DNA of 64,000 nucleotides from Macrothele yani (GCA_039090855.1 CM077022.1:72998971-73062970), one strand, 5' to 3'. Positions 45,004 to 56,282 are shown, counted from the stretch's first letter. Notes: a model not told the origin generated them from the letters alone. Made by a program: numbers and translations.

Positions 45004-46550
45004 CTTTTAAAGACACAGCAGTGCATGGCTAAAAATGTATGCAGTGTGCCCAGGATATCACTTCATTCAACATATTTAACTTGTGAGGGCCTGTCACTTA
45101 AAAACAACTTAGATAAAATGAGGGAAAAAAATATTGCATTGCTCTAAGTATCAATTTTAATATACTATTCAATGATTTGTCACCAAGTAAGGCCAAGATC
45201 TGTCACACCAAAATGCTGGATGGTGCAATGTTTTGTGTGGAGAATTGGTACAGTGTTTTCACATTTTCACAAAGTAGTTTAATTTAAAACTTCTCCTTCA
45301 TAAATCATGTCGTGCCTGGAGTAGCAGCTTCACAATTTCCTTTCATTTAAAACTGGCACTTTCTTGGAATTATTCTACAAAAATGGCCATCAGGAACTCA
45401 CAGTGCAGTATTTTTAATATTATTTGGCCTCCAGTCTGTTATATTTACCACTTACTTTCAATTTAAAGCTAGGAAATGAAAATGTATTTTTAATTCTTTA
45501 ACACACACTGGGAGTTCAGTGATGTAATTTGTTTTGCTTACAAAAACATCTCAATAAGATATATACTGTTGTTTTTTTTTAATTCTCAAGATAGGAGAGA
45601 CTCATGCTTTTTTTTTTTCATTTTTTTCGAAGCCCATAATGCTGCACTTTGTGTGATCATGCTTTCGTTTTGTTCTTTTAATTAAAAAATTTGCCCATTA
45701 ATAGCTTATTTTAGTTAAATTTACTGCTTTCACTTACTTTCAAAGCTCAAAAGTGAAAGCTTTATTCTCCTTCTCCAACACCAGGGTCCAAAATGCAGCA
45801 CTTAAGAGTTATTCAAATGTTTATTATCCCTTCCCTCAGGCCTGTAATGCCCCACTCTGGGAGCTCATGAATGCAACAGATAGCCTTAACTCATTTGGTC
45901 TGACACAATGAAACTTTTTATAAGAAACATTGCATCCCTTTATTACCTTACATTTTTACGTAGGTTATTTATAACCACGAATCCCTCCCAATCTTCATAA
46001 ATTCACTTAATATTTCACAAAACTATTACATAAATTCACATAATGGTTTAAAAATTTTTTTGAATGGGTTCCAAAAAGAAAAACCTGGATAAACTTTTGC
46101 TTTAGAAATCAAGGTGCGTGTGGTGATAAAGTAAACATCTGCTGCTTTGACTGCAGAGAAACTTCTTTACACAAAGACTAGAACAGCATTATTTGCCCCC
46201 CCCCAGGGATGACTGGTTTTCCAGTTATTTGGGGAGTAGCGCCCCACGGCCCGAACTGACCTTGTGAATGAACATCTGATCTTTTCGTTTTGTACGATGT
46301 CACCGCAGGGACAGCTGTTCATCCAGCTGATGGGGAGTGCCGACCCCAGGGCCCGAGCAGACATATTTTGCATGATGTTTTCCAATCAACTTTTTTTAAA
46401 CTTATCTAGCTTTTACACTTTTCATTATTCTCATTTTTCACTTTTATGACATCAGCCAGGTTTTCTCTTATACCACATTTCTAAATATCTTTCTTTGATG
46501 GTCTTGTATCTGGCACTCTTTGGCCAAACACAGCCCTTGCACCATAAAAA
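45004..46550. other. Intergenic sequence, nothing recognised
   Basis: AT-rich. A GC-richer stretch at 46185-46370 holds a poly-C run and a short imperfect duplication (GGGGAGTAGCGCC / GGGGAGTGCCGACC), with no gene recognised. Confidence 0.5.
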
Positions 46551-46577
46551 TCAATCAATCAACCAACCAACCAACCA
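46551..46577. repeat. (TCAA)n/(CCAA)n microsatellite
   Basis: Tetranucleotide units shift from TCAA to CCAA over 27 bases. Confidence 0.9.
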
Positions 46578-46618
46578 GCATTATTTGCATAATCTTGAGG
46601 GTAAGCTACTAAGTTCGA

Positions 46619-46810
46619 GCAGCAGTGTGTGAAGACATTGTAGCATTCCTTGAAAGAAATGAATGGGCAAAGTACAATCTTCATGATGCAGAATGCTGTA
46701 TCGGTGCAGTCTCCAAAGTTGACACTGGCCACTACTTAAACAAAAGCTGCAAAATCATAATCTGCACCACTTCTCAGTCAACAATGAAATTGCTGCAGGA
46801 AATGGTAGGT
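46619..46810 (+). CDS. Unrecognised open frame ending at a possible splice donor
   Basis: The frame reads CEDIVAFLERNEWAKYNLHD, then AECCIGAVSKVDTGHYLNKS and CKIIICTTSQSTMKLLQEM, and looks like real protein (mixed composition, no low complexity). After the last codon comes G followed by GTAGGT, a consensus donor, near 46805. No good polypyrimidine acceptor precedes it. It could be a lone exon of an unknown gene or a transposon fragment; I do not recognise the family. Confidence 0.3.
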
Positions 46811-47299
46811 ACAAAATGTGTACATTAAAGTAAAACATCATTTGGTGGAAATAGTTAAGAATTTTTTTTCTGTTAAGTGAATGTGAGAAGTAAAAGAAGG
46901 ATCTTGTGTACAAATTTAAACTCAATAACGAGGAACTGTACACCAACTATACACCAAATAGTAAAACTATGCTAGTGTCATGGCGAAAATTTTAACCTCT
47001 GGTGAATTTCAGAGAGACCTGATCAATCTTTCTGTTGGTTTATCGGAGATTAATTAATGCAAAAATTTTCTCCCATGACATACGTTAGAAGAAAATTCCT
47101 GGTTGAAAGGCAGGGGAATTCATGCGCAAAATTCGCTTGTCTTAGTCACAACCAGGAAAACAAAATTTCATGTTGGAAAGAAAAAAAAAAAAGAGGAAGA
47201 GAATAATATTTGATTTAACTGACTTTGGGCTTTTGAAAATAATTAATTTTATCTGTTCTTTTATCGCGATAGGAAAAGGCGAGTAGGTGTGCAGCTCAG

Positions 47300-48255
47300 A
47301 GAATCAAAATTAATTGTAGTTTAACATCACGGAACGAGAGAGAAAGAAAATTAAAATTAGTGATTGTCTGCAAAGCAAGAATTCGCCATTTTGCGTTCCT
47401 GTTTCCAAACGTCGAGAAAAAGTCGCCAAAAGTGCAACAACTTTTCGTCTTTGGGGTAGGGAATTCAGCAACAGAATCTATTTTTAGACCTCAGGGTCAA
47501 AAAGAGCTTGGTCTACACGTGTGAAGGTCAGAGTGTCACCCCTGGCTTGCGTGGGAGTGAAAATTCCGTTGGGAAGCCGTGAGTTGCTAGGCTGAAGTTT
47601 CGACCAATGGGAGGGGTCAGCGGTTTCAAGCACCCCAGAGTTTTATCCGTTGAGAGAAGTCACTTTGTTCTTGTCTTCTTGCTGGCCATCAGAGAGAGAG
47701 AGGACGGCGGAGTTTTTCTCCTAGCCTTTTGGTGGGAGAGTACCCACAGGAAAAAAAGTGGTTTTTCTTGACTGTTTTTGCTGACCACCAGTCCACCACA
47801 AGGGGACACTCTGGATCTGGGCTGCCTATTGAAAATTTTGACGATGTAGAACGCAGTTAAAGCGGCATTCCGCCGGCCGAGAACCTCGCCCTGAAAAACT
47901 AAATGGCGGCAGGCTGGGACAATGTCGTTAGTGGAAAGTTCTTGGCTGAAGGGGGACATGCCTTCTCCCTTATGGAAATCCCGGAAAGAATGGGCCCAGC
48001 CTCTACAGCTTCCCCTTCGGTTGCTACTCCGAAAAGGAGGCCTGCTTCAAAGGCCGAAGAAAAAAAAAAAAAAATAAATAAAGGTTCCATCTCATCCCGA
48101 AGTTTCGAAAATGGTTACCTCGGCTATTAACCGTTTAAGGAAGGGAACTGGGAGGAAGAAAAGAAAGAAATACTAACGAGACTGTGGTTGTGCCAGGACT
48201 GTAAGCTGTGGTGAAAAAAAAAAAAAAAGAAAAAAAAGAACGCCAGCTCAAAGGT
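47300..48255 (+). promoter_or_regulatory. GC-rich promoter-like and first-exon-like region
   Basis: Base composition rises well above the surrounding AT-rich DNA. A CCAAT box lies in GACCAATGGGAGGGG near 47604. A short frame begins AACTAAATGGCGGCAG (47903), and a donor-like AAAG before GTAATG sits at about 48253. It could be the 5' exon of a neighbouring gene, a non-coding RNA, or the long terminal repeat/leader of a retroelement. No protein family supports any choice. Confidence 0.35.
47903..48130 (+). CDS. Small hypothetical open frame
   Basis: 75 codons starting MAAGWDNVVSGKFLAEGGHA. The start context is good for translation. The middle is alanine/proline/lysine-rich (STASPSVATPKRRPASKAEE) and then runs into a poly-A that encodes lysines (48059-48073). 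No domain recognised. It lies in the GC-rich block and ends before the possible donor at 48253. It may be the N-terminus of an unknown gene or chance. Confidence 0.25.
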   Translation: MAAGWDNVVSGKFLAEGGHAFSLMEIPERMGPASTASPSVATPKRRPASKAEEKKKKINKGSISSRSFENGYLGY

Positions 48256-49260
48256 AATGTTTTAGTCCATATCTTTCTGTATTGATATATAACATCCCAC
48301 GCAGGGCACCTAAACTTTGAGCTGAGCATAAGAAACAAAAAGAAAAAGAGCAAGTTTTTTTTTTGCCTCTGATTATGGCTGTGTTGTCGTTCAGCTTTCA
48401 AAATTAGGATTTATTGGTTCCTCAGGTGTGAGTTCAGAGAAAAAGAAAGAAAAAAAGAGAGGGGAGTTGAAAATGTTTTCATTTATGCTTTTTTTGTGTT
48501 GTCATGTCTGGTAGTTTAGCAACTTCCCAGGCCAGTAAATTTTAATGTATCGGAAAAATTTAGTTTAATAGTTGGGCACAGTGAACTTTGGTGCATCGAT
48601 AATAGTTTAGTTGGGCATGTGATAATTGAAAAGCAGTGTTATTGTGATGTCGTGGGTGATAAAATAATAGTAAACATTTCTCTCTAGTCTTTTACAGCGT
48701 TGAGTTATTTTTTTTTTTTATGAGTGAAGATAAATTATGGGATGATTTATATTGGAATTTTGGGAACATATTATAGTGTGATGAAATTGGAAACCTAAAG
48801 TGCTGTTTACATTCTTGGAGTGTTGAGTGTCGAAATTGAGATGGTAGGTGTGTTATTTGAGGACCAGTATTTTACATGCTCCAGATGAGTGTTAATCTCC
48901 CATTGGAAAGGGGTGATCTTAGGGCAAACCGGGAACTTGTCCTAGGGCAGAGGGCTCTGAGTAGGGAATTTTCACCAGGATGCGATATGTGCAGAATAGA
49001 TGTTAAAGTATTTTTTGTTCTCAAGTTTAGTATTTCACAAAAAGAATGAACATCATGGGTTGAGAAGACACACTTTTGCTCACCAGTTCCAGTATTAATT
49101 GTTCTTTTCTTTGGCCTAAATTTTCTTGTTTTTACTATAAGGTTAAAAGTCTAAATGTAATTTTAATTTTCAATAAGGTGAAAATATTTAGTGGGTTATG
49201 TAAATGGTCAATGTTATTGTCTGCAGTGGACCTGCGCATTGCCATGGTGCAGAAGAATTT
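48256..49260. other. Cytosine-poor sequence, no gene recognised
   Basis: The + strand has long stretches with few C residues. No open frame or repeat ends seen. Confidence 0.45.
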
Positions 49261-49264
49261 CCTT

Positions 49265-49525
49265 GCTAGTGATTTTTCCTGGGATATATGTGGATAGAGA
49301 TAAGTGAATTTTCCTGGGATATATGTGGATATTGTGATTTAGGATTTCTTGGGATATATAGAGAGATAAGTGATTTTTCCTGGGATATATGTGGATATTG
49401 TGATTTAGGATTTCTTGGGATATATAGAGAGATAAGTGATTTTTCCTGGGATACATGTGGATATTGTGATTTAGGATTTCTTGGGATATATAGAGAGATA
49501 AGTGAATTTTTCCTGGGATATAGTT
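49265..49525. repeat. 66-bp tandem repeat, about 3.5 units
   Basis: The unit contains CCTGGGATATATGTGGATAT, then TGTGATTTAGGATTTCTTGG and GATATATAGAGAGATAAGTG. Three nearly identical full units (from about 49307, 49373 and 49439) follow a shortened first unit, with a partial last one. The period is a multiple of three, so both strands stay open through the array (repeated FSWDICGYCDLGFLGIYREI on the plus strand). This gives spurious ORFs. Confidence 0.92.
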
Positions 49526-51780
49526 GTGTTGGTTCTGGGCCGGATGTGCCTGGAGTATTTAGGGTTGAAGTACGACTGGCTCTTGCAGGCGTGGTTGATC
49601 AAGGTGGGATCATGCATTGGTTCGAAAAGGGAGATCCTTGAGGACGTGGTTTTTGGGGGAAAACTTGTCTTCAACCCCCCCCCCCCCCCAGTAGTTTCGC
49701 TGCTCACGGAGATATGTACTGCCAGCGAGGGTCGGTCGAGCGTTGCTTCAAGAAATGTGGCGAGATCATGTTAGAGGAAATTCTGTGCCTGATGATGATG
49801 TGTCGCACTTGAGGATTTTTCCTTTCCTTTTGCATAGGCTGAAATTGGATTCACGACCCAATTTCACGCCTTCAGCCTGACTGGTATTTTCTTCCTGTGT
49901 TGGTTCTCAAAACCCAGGGTAGTGTCTGAACTGAGAGTATTTGCCTCACCGCTACCTCAGTAATTCACTGCAGGTGTTAAATTTAAGTTTGTTTGGTGAT
50001 TTAAAGTATCTAAATTTATTTGTTTATGATTTGCTGTAGTGCTAGGGATGTAAATTCTAAATTCTGGTTGTTAGTGTTAGTGAGCATGATATTTGGTTTG
50101 GAAATTTAGTTAATTGGTATTTTGAGCTTTTGTTTACAGTATAGAGTTATTAAGTATCTTGAGCTATTATGTGAAGTGCAGAGTGAGGTGATTTTTATGA
50201 GCAAGCTAGTGCAAGAAGATTGTTTGAATTTCTGAATTATGGTGATGTTATGAATAGTGATAATTTTTTAGATTAGTTAGTGAGGTTTCTTTATAAGTGA
50301 AGTAGGTTCATTCAGGGTAGTTCTATAGGTTATGTAATGTTAATTAATGCTTGTGCTCAGTGTAAATTCTGTTTTGAAGATAATTTACTTGGTTTGTTTA
50401 CTTGCTGATAGTAGATTTGGTTAATGTATAATTTGTAGCTCTTAAAATAACTGTAAATTTAATTGAAGTCTTTGAATCTGGTCTGGGAGATTGCGGAGTT
50501 TGCTAAGATTGTTTAAGTGCTGTAAATTTAAATCAATAAGTGTAAAGTTGTAAATTTGTCATTGAGCTAACTAGGTGAGAGAGAAGAGAGTACGTTTCAA
50601 AAGAACAGAACTTGTCCACCTGGTGGAATTCAAAAGAATACAGTAATTTTTTTTTGTGTGTAAGCTATGTGAATCGTAGTGGAATTTTGGATGCATACAG
50701 TGTGTAAACCATGTGAATCATAGTATGATTTTGGAGGCATAAATGCAAAGCCTAGTGTTCAAACCAACTGTGTTGAAATAAGTAAAGTTGTGCTGTTCAT
50801 AAGGCCAGTGGCCAAAGAGAAATAGAAAGAAAATTGAGATTCTGTTTTTATACTGCTGTGTTTAAGAAAAAAAAAAAAAAAAAAGGAAATACCATCTGTT
50901 TGTCCACTAAAATTAACTTGTTAAGTTTTTAAAGAAAAATAATAAATACAGGCAGTAGCCTTTCAAAAAAAGTTCAAAATGAGTGCAGTGTGAAAAATTT
51001 TGTGTGCTGTTGTCTTCCATGACTTGAGCCCATGTACTCCACCTTAGCTTGACTAAGGCTATCGATCCGAATCCTGGTATTATAAGGTATTTCATAACTG
51101 CAATTTTTGTCCTATCCTTTTAAATTGACTTTCACCGCCTCCACAAGTTGTTATTGAACGAGTACATTTTATCGTAGGACTTATAGTGACATTTTCATAC
51201 ACATGCAACAATATTCACTTATTTTTGCACTTTCAGGTGACTCAACTCTGCGTAAACACAAACAACGCAAACTTTCCAATAACTTCTTGTGGAATGTAAA
51301 TTTTCAGATGCATTTTTGTTTAGGATGTTCATGGCCTTCTAATACTTAGAAAATATTTTTGTTTCGAAATGCATCCACCCATCTCCCAAATAAAATTTTC
51401 TATAATTTCCATATTCAAATTGCAATACCAGCATAAATATAGTAACGCTTTTAATAAATAACAATCAATTCAATATACTCAAAATAAATAAATTATTTTT
51501 TTCACCAAAACACTAGTAATCCAATTTATTGGCATAAAAAATGTTTCCAAGCATTTGCAAATCATCAACCAGGTGGCTTTTCCAAGGAAGGTAGACTGAA
51601 AATTGCAATCTGAATAATAGAATGCTTCAACAATTTGAACATGGTGACTTGACTAGACAATAAACAAATAGATGCGAACGTAATCTTTATTCAAAGACAT
51701 GATGTCATGTTGGTTAGGCACACAGTACCTTGTAAAGACAGCAACATTGTTTGAAGAACTGGTTTCAGATTTGTGGCAAC
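49526..51780. other. Cytosine-poor sequence with one exon-like block
   Basis: Contains a poly-C run at 49675-49690, the exon-like block at 49839-49974 (listed separately), a very C-poor stretch at about 49975-50860, and a poly-A at 50868-50884. 50900-51780 is plain AT-rich DNA. Confidence 0.45.
49839..49974 (+). other. Candidate internal exon (non-coding or unknown)
   Basis: Preceded by a strong polypyrimidine acceptor (TTTTTCCTTTCCTTTTGCATAG) and followed by CACTGCAG before GTGTTA. The block is GC-richer than its flanks. One frame is open for most of its length but is unfamiliar. It may be spliced to the GC-rich first-exon-like region at 47.3-48.3 kb. Transcript data would be needed to believe it. 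Confidence 0.3.
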
Positions 51781-51792
51781 TCTGGAAAAATG

Positions 51793-52110
51793 CTACCATT
51801 GCAAACGCCACTGTTGGTAATAATCCCCAAGGTTTCTTGAATGGGTATTAGTTTTAGGGGTGGAGTAGAGAGCTAATTTCTTCATATTATCCCACATAGG
51901 AGTAGCAGGCTTTGATTTGACTTCTCTGTATAGGGCCATGGTTACTTTAGTGTTCTTTGTGTCTGTTTTATGCTCGTTGATTCTAATTCTACACAAATGT
52001 TTGGTCATTCCAATGAAGTATAATCTGGAGCTGTCTGGATTTTGTAGGGGGATCACATAAACACATGCCTTGTTGGAAAGGGGATTTGTCAGTATATCTC
52101 TTTAAGTATG
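51793..52110 (-). pseudogene. Penelope-like GIY-YIG endonuclease fragment
   Basis: Reading the minus strand from about 52110: SNKACVYVIPLQNPDSSRLY, then FIGMTKHLCRIRINEHKTDT and a tail ending near 51793. The VYVIPL and YFIGMTK motifs, with the following R and H, are the GIY and YIG segments and the conserved arginine/histidine of the Penelope-like retroelement endonuclease. The reverse transcriptase part upstream (to about 52900) could not be read. This is a different, older lineage from the pair at 55862-59510. Confidence 0.65.
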
Positions 52111-52441
52111 GTACATAAAGATGCAGGAGACCTTATGCTGACACTATAGTTCATCTTCTTGCATGCCTTCTTGAGTTGGTAGAAAACATGGCGTGTATAG
52201 AATTGAGCCCAGGTAGCCTAGCTGCAGCATACAAAGATTAAAGTGTTTGATTTTGGCTTTTTTGATAAAGTTATATATTTGGTTCAAGGTGTATCCTGGA
52301 TCAGTGTACACTTTGATGATGCTTTTCCAGTTCACATAGTCTAGAATGTGCATCGGAGGAGAAGGCTAAAGCATTTTGGTTTCTGAAGGAATCCAAAATA
52401 GTCTGTTTTCTTCATATGATCAATAATTTCAAAATCTAAGA

Positions 52442-52442
<1 letters not shown>

Positions 52443-52492
<50 letters not shown>

Positions 52493-52495
52493 TAC
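52443..52495. repeat. (CA)n-(TA)n-(CA)n microsatellite
   Basis: CA repeats flank a short TA run. It generates low-complexity valine/cysteine open frames that are not genes. Confidence 0.95.
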
Positions 52496-52684
52496 AGGGG
52501 TCGCGCTGCTGATTGCATTCTTTGCAACTTGCGAAAATAAATAAATTTGGCAATGGAAAAAAGCTTTTGCGATTGCCTTTCGTACTGTTATGACACTTTG
52601 GTGAAAACAAATTGAATTTGGCAACTAAATTAGACAAAAACTTTAGAAAAGCCAGCACAACCCCTGTATGTATGTATACACACA

Positions 52685-54063
52685 CACTCATGGACAATGA
52701 AATTTGTGCACTTAGAAGAAAACATACTACAACAGCGAAACTTTGCAAATAACTCAAGTGCGTGCTGGTATGCAAATTATCCATGTTTGGTGCGAGTGCA
52801 CATGACCGCACACCCTTTGGTGGCCCTGTGAGCATGAACTGGTGTGTAGTCGATGCCTCGTGAAAGCGAAAAGCACCGGCCGACGCAGGCAAGAGTACAG
52901 AGTGACAAAAATGCTGGGTAAACGCCAGAGACGTTGATTTCGCAACTTACGGACTTTGAGAGAGGCCTGATCATCGGGCTGAAAACCGCAGGGTGGTTGG
53001 CACACCGTATAGCCCACCACACGGATCGTTTTAACCATACCATCTGCCTGTGTTGGAAGCAGTGGACACATGACGGCCCTGCCACACTGCAAAGCAGCTC
53101 CGGACAGACCATTAAGACCAGCGATAGAGAGGATCGTCGGATCGTGCACCAGGCAGGAACGGATCCCACGGGGGCCAGGTCCACTATACACGCAGATGCA
53201 GCAGCTCCTATGTGCCCACGAACCATTTCTTGATGCCTTGCAGGAGCGAATCTGCGATACCAGCGCCCCTTACATGTACTGCCATTAACACCGGAACATT
53301 GCTGGCTCTGTGTGCAGTGGTGTCAGGCCAGAGCGACGTGTGATGTTTAGCGATGAGTGCCGCTTCGTTTTGGGGACAGATGATCATCGTGTCCAGGTGT
53401 GGAGGTTCCCGGGTCATCTGCACAATCCCAACCTCGCTATTGAGTGCCACTCCTCCCCCACTGCAGGCATATTATGGTCTGGGGAGCCATTATGTACGAT
53501 AGCCGATCAGCTATAGTAGTGGTACGTGGATCATTGACAGGCCAGCGCTACACGGATGAGATCCTACGGCCCCATGTGCTCCCATTCCTGGCCGGGATTC
53601 CAGGTGCACTATACGAGCAGGATAATGCCAGCCTGCACACTGCTCGGGTTGCCCAGTCCAGGACTGCCTACGTCATGTCCAGACATTTCCATGCCCTGCC
53701 CGCTCCCTGGACATGTCCCCTATCAAGCATGTGTGGGACCAGTTGAAACACCAGCTGCCGCCGTGCCTCACTTTCCGGGATTTGGAGCAACACCGTCCAA
53801 CATGTGTGGGCCAGTCTGCGGCAGGATAACATCAGGCGTCTGTTCGCCTCCATTCCAGACCGTATTGCAGCATGTATAGTCACACGAGGCGGTGCGATGC
53901 GCTATTGAAGATGACCAAACTCTGTGCCTCAAATCCCTCTGTAATTGTTTTGCAGCTCTGTTTTTGCCATCATGTGTATCATTCATCTGTATCATTACAT
54001 CCATAAAATTTCAATTTAATCTGATGCTTCCTTCTTAGTGGCAAATTTCATTGTCTGTGAGTG
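52685..54063 (+). mobile_element. Tc1-like element, full length but decayed
   Basis: CACTCATGGACAATGAAATT at the left is mirrored by AATTTCATTGTCTGTGAGTG at the right. The right flank is TA; the left flank has drifted into a CA repeat. The 1379-bp interior holds a multiply frameshifted transposase on the plus strand. Confidence 0.88.
52928..53908 (+). pseudogene. Tc1-like transposase, multiple frameshifts
   Basis: Starts SQLTDFERGLIIGLKTAGWL (first helix-turn-helix), continues to GARSTIHADAAAPMCP, then shifts frame. Catalytic landmarks: VMFSDECRFVLGTDDHRVQV (first D), IMVWGAIMYDSRSAIVVVRG, YEQDNASLHTARVAQ (second D), and SLDMSPIKHVWDQL, where K replaces the catalytic glutamate. It ends TRGGAMRY at 53908. 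At least four indels are present. The E-to-K change by itself would inactivate it. Confidence 0.85.
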
Positions 54064-54069
54064 TATATA

Positions 54070-54610
54070 CACTATATTGACAAAAGTCACCGGACACCCC
54101 TTCAAAAGCAAATGAACAGATTCACTGCATGGTTAAAATGCATGGTACAGCTGCAAACGGTATAAAAACAAGCCTGTAGCTGACCGCAATCATATCGCAC
54201 TGTGAGGTTGTGTGAAAATGTCGCGGCGGGAGAGAACTGACTTTGAGAAAGAAAAGATTGTTGGGTATTATATTAGTGGATTGTCCATAAGAGAAACCGA
54301 GAGGCGTTTAAACATACCTAAGTCAACTGGTTTGAATGTACTGAATAAGTCGAAGACACATGGCGTGCCTGAAGCAGCAAAATGTACCGGCAGACCAAAA
54401 AAATTGGTGATAGAGAATGTCGAAGCCTCAGGAGAGTCGTTACAGCTAATCGATGGAGTGCTGCACAAGACCTCAGTGTACAGGTGAGTAAAAATGCTGA
54501 AACCTCTGTATGTACACGTACCATTCGCAGAGAACTTCATTCCATAGGTTACCGTGGTTGTGCGGCTGCTCATAAGCCTTTCATCACCCCTCGGAATGCT
54601 AATTAACATA
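54070..54610 (+). mobile_element. Tc1-like element, 3'-truncated
   Basis: CACTATATTGACAAAAGTCA then CCGGACACC is a Tc1 left terminus following TA. It starts six bases (TATATA) after the preceding Tc1 ends. Similarity stops at about 54610, inside the transposase, so the catalytic half and right end are absent. Confidence 0.8.
54217..54603 (+). pseudogene. Tc1-like transposase, N-terminal DNA-binding half
   Basis: Starts MSRRERTDFEKEKIVGYYIS then GLSIRETERRLNIPKSTG (first helix-turn-helix). A frameshift near GRPKKL leads into CRSLRRVVTANRWSAAQDLS, VCTRTIRRELHSIGYRGCAA and AHKPFITPRNAN, then a stop. This is the paired DNA-binding region including the GRPKK linker; the DDE domain is missing. Confidence 0.85.
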
Positions 54611-54977
54611 ATTAAAACATAAAGAAAACAGTGATAACATCCCTTAAATGAACTTTGCCAAAATATAGGGAGGCATTAATTGTCCCTTGCTAATGAATTT
54701 AGGTTAAGATTTCAGTTTCTAGTTCATCAATGAAGTCTGTCAACTTTCTTGAACTTTACAATTCAATGTTGGATGGGTAGGTGCCTTTTTATAGGGCACG
54801 ATCTCTGACTACTGAATTTTTATCTGTTTCAGTTCTTGCTATTAATCCAATTTGGATAATATAAGCATGCCAACAAATTGAGTACTTAGTATATGTGAAC
54901 TTCTTCCATAATATATTCCATAATTGTTTAGCAGGTTGGCAGCACACACACACACACAATGAGTGATACTGACACAG

Positions 54978-55223
54978 GTGGCACAGTGGCCTAAACGATG
55001 GCTTCTGATCATTCGTCCGAGATGGGTGTGGGTTTGGATTCCGGTGAGGCATGGATGTTGTGTTTGTGTTACGGCACTGGGTTGTTCTTTCCCTTCCCTG
55101 GAGTCGGTGGCCCTAAATTAGCAACGAGCGACTGCATATAGCCCACTGAGTTGCTCATAGTGGTTTTTTTCTTCCTTCTTTCGATTGAAGGTCGTTAAAC
55201 CTCCAATCGAAAGAAAAGAAAGG
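54978..55223 (+). mobile_element. tRNA-derived SINE (family 1), copy 4
   Basis: GTGGCACAGTGGCCTAAACG heads the copy, followed by a decayed B box (GGTTTGGATTCC), the CCCTAAATTAGCAACG domain and GGTCGTTAAACCTCCAATCG. An 11-bp target duplication TACTGACACAG lies at 54967-54977 and 55224-55234. A short inverted insertion (TTTCGATTGAAGG) sits near the 3' end. Confidence 0.88.
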
Positions 55224-55234
55224 TACTGACACAG

Positions 55235-55849
55235 TGATGCGCACACACTGGCTGTTTTCAGCTGATGCAGGTAGCTCCCAGGTTCACCTCTTAAATGGTT
55301 GATGAACAGCCAAGTGCCACTTGCTTAAACTTGACTCGCTATAAGTGGGGAAGATGTGGCTACCTCCTGCCCTCTTCTGCCACTTTCTGTTTGCACCTTG
55401 GTGGTGGTGGGATGTGATGATGATCTCTCTCTCACAACCAGCTGGTCCAGTGTTGCTGGCCACAATCTTGTCCGGATTTTACTCTTCGCTACTTTCCATT
55501 TCTCTCTGTCAGTCCTAAGATGAATATGTCTTCTGCACTATATCAGCTTGAAGACTTTTGCTTCATTCTGGGAATGTATAATTTAGCTGCCATTCAGTTA
55601 CAGCTGACCAACTGGGATGTTCATTTTATCTTGTGTGTTTATGCCACCAACCCTAATCTCCATCCCTTAGTGCTTAGGATATTTTTTGAATGAATTCTTA
55701 GAGAAGGCTCATAAAGTGAGAGAGCCTATAAAATACTAACATACATTTTTAGTCTTGGGCCAGTCTCCTTACTTGCACTCGTGGAATCAGTTTGTTACAT
55801 CCAGAAAATGCCCTGTGAGGTAGCATGTAGATTAATTATGGCAGAAAAC
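55235..55849. other. Intergenic sequence, nothing recognised
   Basis: No coding or terminal-repeat signal between the SINE and the Penelope pair. Confidence 0.5.
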
Positions 55850-56024
55850 ATTATTTCCAGTTATACATATGTCAGCAATTCTGTTGTTGCATAATTTACT
55901 GTTTCTCACATTATCATTGAAATGCCCACGGGAAACGTCAATAATATAAATATATAATAAAAGTTTCAGAATGTTACTCACATTTCGTCATGAGGTTTTC
56001 AGGATATTGCAGAGTTTTCTGTAG

Positions 56025-56135
56025 TCGAAGTCTTCAAATGGATAGGTAAGAAGTCTTCAAATGGATAGTTAACAAGCTGCATGAATGTGACAGTCTTCAA
56101 ATGGATGTGACGAAGTCTTCAAATGGGTAGGTAAA
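56025..56135. repeat. Short tandem repeat in the left Penelope arm
   Basis: GAAGTCTTCAAATGGATAG-like units occur four times with 25-40 base spacing. The right arm has only two equivalents (around 59225-59285), so the array expanded or contracted after the arms separated. Confidence 0.75.
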
Positions 56136-56282
56136 AAGCTGCAAATGATTATCACTATTTTTGAGTCGTTATTTAATTATGAACGTTAAAGGAACTAAAT
56201 ATTCAGCACCTTATGTTGAAGGTGAGTCGAATTGGTAAGAAAATATCTTGTATTGATGACGGTTCAATCCTAGTTTCCCATA

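Noticed and set aside
49214..49641. Repeat protein on either strand
   Set aside because: The repeated peptide follows from the 66-bp tandem DNA repeat; no start, promoter or homologous protein recognised.
52341..52892. 183-codon minus-strand frame
   Set aside because: A large part is the CA/TA microsatellite; the rest shows no domain, and only its left neighbourhood carries Penelope sequence.
52754..53226. Two overlapping minus-strand frames of about 145 codons
   Set aside because: Antisense of the Tc1-like transposase at 52928-53908.
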